Source: Fibrobacteria bacterium (GTDB taxonomy: Bacteria; Fibrobacterota; Fibrobacteria; UBA11236). Taken from it: a DNA stretch of 56,587 bases. The DNA lies in assembly GCA_025360005.1 (NCBI GenBank), contig JANYDA010000014.1, positions 1-56,587 of the forward strand, read 5' to 3'. Positions within the stretch are counted from its first letter, which is position 1. Each line of letters begins with the position of its first letter. The translations under genes were made by a program, and so were the position numbers. This document shows, piece by piece, positions 54,602-56,587 of this stretch. A model generated the notes under the pieces. It did not search any database. It was not told the DNA's origin and was given only the letters and a program-made list of their open reading frames with translations.

Positions 54602-56587
54602 ATGGATAACGAAACCCTGTCCCCTGAACTGCTCCGCAAGATGGACGCGTATTGGCGCGCCGCCAATTATCTCTCCGTCGGACAGATTTACCTCTATGAT
54701 AATCCCTTGCTGAAGCGTCCCCTGGCGCCCACCGACGTGAAGCGCATGCTGCTGGGACATTGGGGGACCACTCCCGGCCAGAATTTCATCTACACGCACT
54801 TGAACCGGGTCATCAAAAAATTCGCCGCCAACATGATCTACGTTTCCGGCCCCGGGAATGGCGGCCCCGCGGTGGTGGGCAATACCTACCTGGAAGGCTC
54901 CTACAGCGAAGTCTATCCTGACATCGGCCGCGACGAGGCGGGGCTGCGGAAATTATTCCTCCGGTTTTCCTTTCCCGGCGGCATTCCCAGCCATGCCTCG
55001 CCGGAATGCCCCGGATCGATCCACGAGGGAGGCGAGCTGGGCTATTCTCTCAGCCATTCCTTCGGGGCCGTGTTCGACAATCCCGATCTCATCGCGGCCT
55101 GCGTAGTGGGGGATGGGGAAGCGGAAACCGGGCCGCTGGCCACCGCATGGCATTCCAACAAGTTCCTCAATCCCGTCGGAGACGGCGCGGTGCTGCCGAT
55201 CCTCCATCTCAACGGCTATAAGATTTCCAATCCCTCCCTGCTGGCCCGCATCACCCGGGAGGAATTGGATCAATTGTTCCGGGGCTACGGATGGACGCCC
55301 TATTTCGTGGAAGGGCACGACCCCGCAATGATGCATGAGGCGATGGCGGCGGCCTTGGACGCCGCCATGCTGCGGATCCGGGACATCCAGCGGAACGCCC
55401 GTACCACCGGCGTTACCGGGCGCCCGCGCTGGCCCATGATCGTGCTCAATTCCCCCAAGGGATGGACGGGGCCGAAAGCGATCGACGGCCGGCCCATCGA
55501 AGGCACCTTCCGTTCGCACCAGGTTCCCCTTTCCGATCCGGCTTCCAACCCGGAGCACCTCAAGCTCCTGGAAGCCTGGCTGAAAAGCTACCGGCCCGAG
55601 GAGCTTTTCGACGCGCAGGGCCGCTTGCTTCCCGAGCTGGCGGAACTGGCGCCCAGCGGGGATAGCCGCATGGGATCGAATCCCCACGCCAATGGCGGCA
55701 TGCTGCTCCGGGATTTGCGGATGCCGGATTTCCGCGCCTATGCGGTGGCGGTACCCTCGCCGGGCGCCCCTGGGATTGGGGATACGCATGTGCTCGGCGG
55801 CTTTCTCCGCGACGTGGCGAAGCTGAATGCGGAAGCGAATAACTTCAGGGTTTTCGGTCCCGATGAAACCCTGTCGAACGGGCTGGAAGCCCTTTTCGAG
55901 GCCACCAACCGGCAATGGGAGGCGGAGACGGCGCCCAACGACGAATTCCTCGCGCCCGCGGGGCGCGTCATGGAGATGCTCAGCGAGCATCAATGCGAAG
56001 GTTGGCTGGAGGGGTATCTGCTCACGGGCCGGCACGGCCTCTTCAATTGCTACGAGGCCTTCATCCACATCGTGGATTCGATGTTCAATCAGCACGCGAA
56101 ATGGCTGAAGGTGGCGGCGCGCCTGCCGTGGCGGAGGAAAATCGCCTCGTTGAATTACCTGCTCGCCTCGCATGTCTGGCGCCAGGATCACAACGGCTTC
56201 ACCCACCAGGATCCCGGATTCATCGATGTCGTGGTCAACAAGAAGGCGGAAGTGGTGCGCGTCTACCTGCCCCCGGACGCCAACTGCCTGCTGTCGGTGA
56301 TGGACCATTGTCTCCGCAGCCGCCATTACGTCAATGTCGTGATTGCGGGCAAGCACCCGGCACCGCAGTGGCTGACGATCGATGCGGCTGTCAAACACTG
56401 TACCGCGGGCGTCGCCATCTGGCAGTGGGCGAGTAACGACCAGGGGGTAGCGCCCGACGTGGTCATGGCCTGTTGTGGCGACGTCCCGACGTTGGAGACG
56501 CTCGCCGCCGTTTCGATCATGCGCGAGCATCTGCCAAGCTTGAAAATCCGTGTCGTGAACGTCATCGACCTCATGAAGTTGCAGCCG
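54602..56587 (+). CDS. xfp: Phosphoketolase (3' end cut by window)
   Basis: The frame runs from ATG 54602 to the last base without a stop, giving 662 residues of a family usually near 790-800. It encodes thiamine-diphosphate-dependent xylulose-5-phosphate/fructose-6-phosphate phosphoketolase, which splits the sugar phosphate to acetyl phosphate plus glyceraldehyde-3-phosphate or erythrose-4-phosphate. Visible motifs are [17 protein letters not shown] and [18 protein letters not shown] at the N-terminus, [40 protein letters not shown], the ThDP motif [19 protein letters not shown], and [15 protein letters not shown]. Cofactor-binding residues present so far look normal. It is coupled to ackA. 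Confidence 0.96.
   Translation, partial: MDNETLSPELLRKMDAYWRAANYLSVGQIYLYDNPLLKRPLAPTDVKRMLLGHWGTTPGQNFIYTHLNRVIKKFAANMIYVSGPGNGGPAVVGNTYLEGSYSEVYPDIGRDEAGLRKLFLRFSFPGGIPSHASPECPGSIHEGGELGYSLSHSFGAVFDNPDLIAACVVGDGEAETGPLATAWHSNKFLNPVGDGAVLPILHLNGYKISNPSLLARITREELDQLFRGYGWTPYFVEGHDPAMMHEAMAAALDAAMLRIRDIQRNARTTGVTGRPRWPMIVLNSPKGWTGPKAIDGRPIEGTFRSHQVPLSDPASNPEHLKLLEAWLKSYRPEELFDAQGRLLPELAELAPSGDSRMGSNPHANGGMLLRDLRMPDFRAYAVAVPSPGAPGIGDTHVLGGFLRDVAKLNAEANNFRVFGPDETLSNGLEALFEATNRQWEAETAPNDEFLAPAGRVMEMLSEHQCEGWLEGYLLTGRHGLFNCYEAFIHIVDSMFNQHAKWLKVAARLPWRRKIASLNYLLASHVWRQDHNGFTHQDPGFIDVVVNKKAEVVRVYLPPDANCLLSVMDHCLRSRHYVNVVIAGKHPAPQWLTIDAAVKHCTAGVAIWQWASNDQGVAPDVVMACCGDVPTLETLAAVSIMREHLPSLKIRVVNVIDLMKLQP

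Overview
The window looks like a chromosomal segment of a moderately GC-rich Gram-negative bacterium. Many exported enzymes end in a short beta-rich tail of the form hydrophobic-Gly-(Lys/Arg)-...-(hydrophobic)(V/L)R(I/F), comparable to the C-terminal sorting or display modules of FCB-group bacteria. Together with outer-membrane-type proteins, a GCTD..NYDP..DDGSC motif, DUF4301, DUF5060/DUF4038 glycosidases and alginate-lyase-like enzymes, this points to the FCB superphylum. Fibrobacterota is my best guess, by inference only, because no rRNA or marker gene is present.

Layout. 1-0.7 kb: gene remnants and intergenic DNA. 0.7-8.3 kb: a hemerythrin protein, a DUF2243 membrane protein, then a signalling block (stand-alone CheB-type methylesterase, a 1219-aa CheB-CheR-PAS-histidine kinase fusion, an overlapping receiver protein) and an aldo/keto reductase. 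8.5-16 kb: a minus-strand cluster of two GH1 proteins (one fused to an RmlD-type reductase), UDP-galactopyranose mutase and a glycosyltransferase, divergent from galK. 16-27.4 kb: DUF4301 protein, FAD/Rieske oxidoreductase, a membrane/coiled-coil protein with three internal repeats, a zinc alcohol dehydrogenase, two histidine kinases, a Gly/Ser/Thr-rich secreted protein and a DMT-type permease.

27.8-46.6 kb: the most distinctive part. A tight seven-gene operon (29.2-38.5 kb) encodes two beta-propeller sugar-dehydrogenase-like proteins, a small partner protein, two DUF1080 (3-keto-glycoside hydrolase type) proteins, an outer-membrane barrel candidate and a diheme c-type cytochrome. It is followed by a receiver protein, a large alpha-glucuronidase-like enzyme, a tandem-duplicated pair of PQQ-dehydrogenase-like propellers and an exported lactonase-like amidohydrolase. 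My inference is that this is an envelope- or surface-located sugar-oxidation system passing electrons to a cytochrome, with hydrolases acting on the oxidised products.

46.7-53.2 kb: two paralogous DUF5060/DUF4038 glycosidases and an alginate-lyase-like protein, i.e. polysaccharide degradation. 53.4 kb to the end: ackA and a phosphoketolase gene cut by the window end, forming the acetyl-phosphate branch that makes acetate and ATP from sugar phosphates.

No rRNA, tRNA, CRISPR array or intact insertion sequence was recognised.
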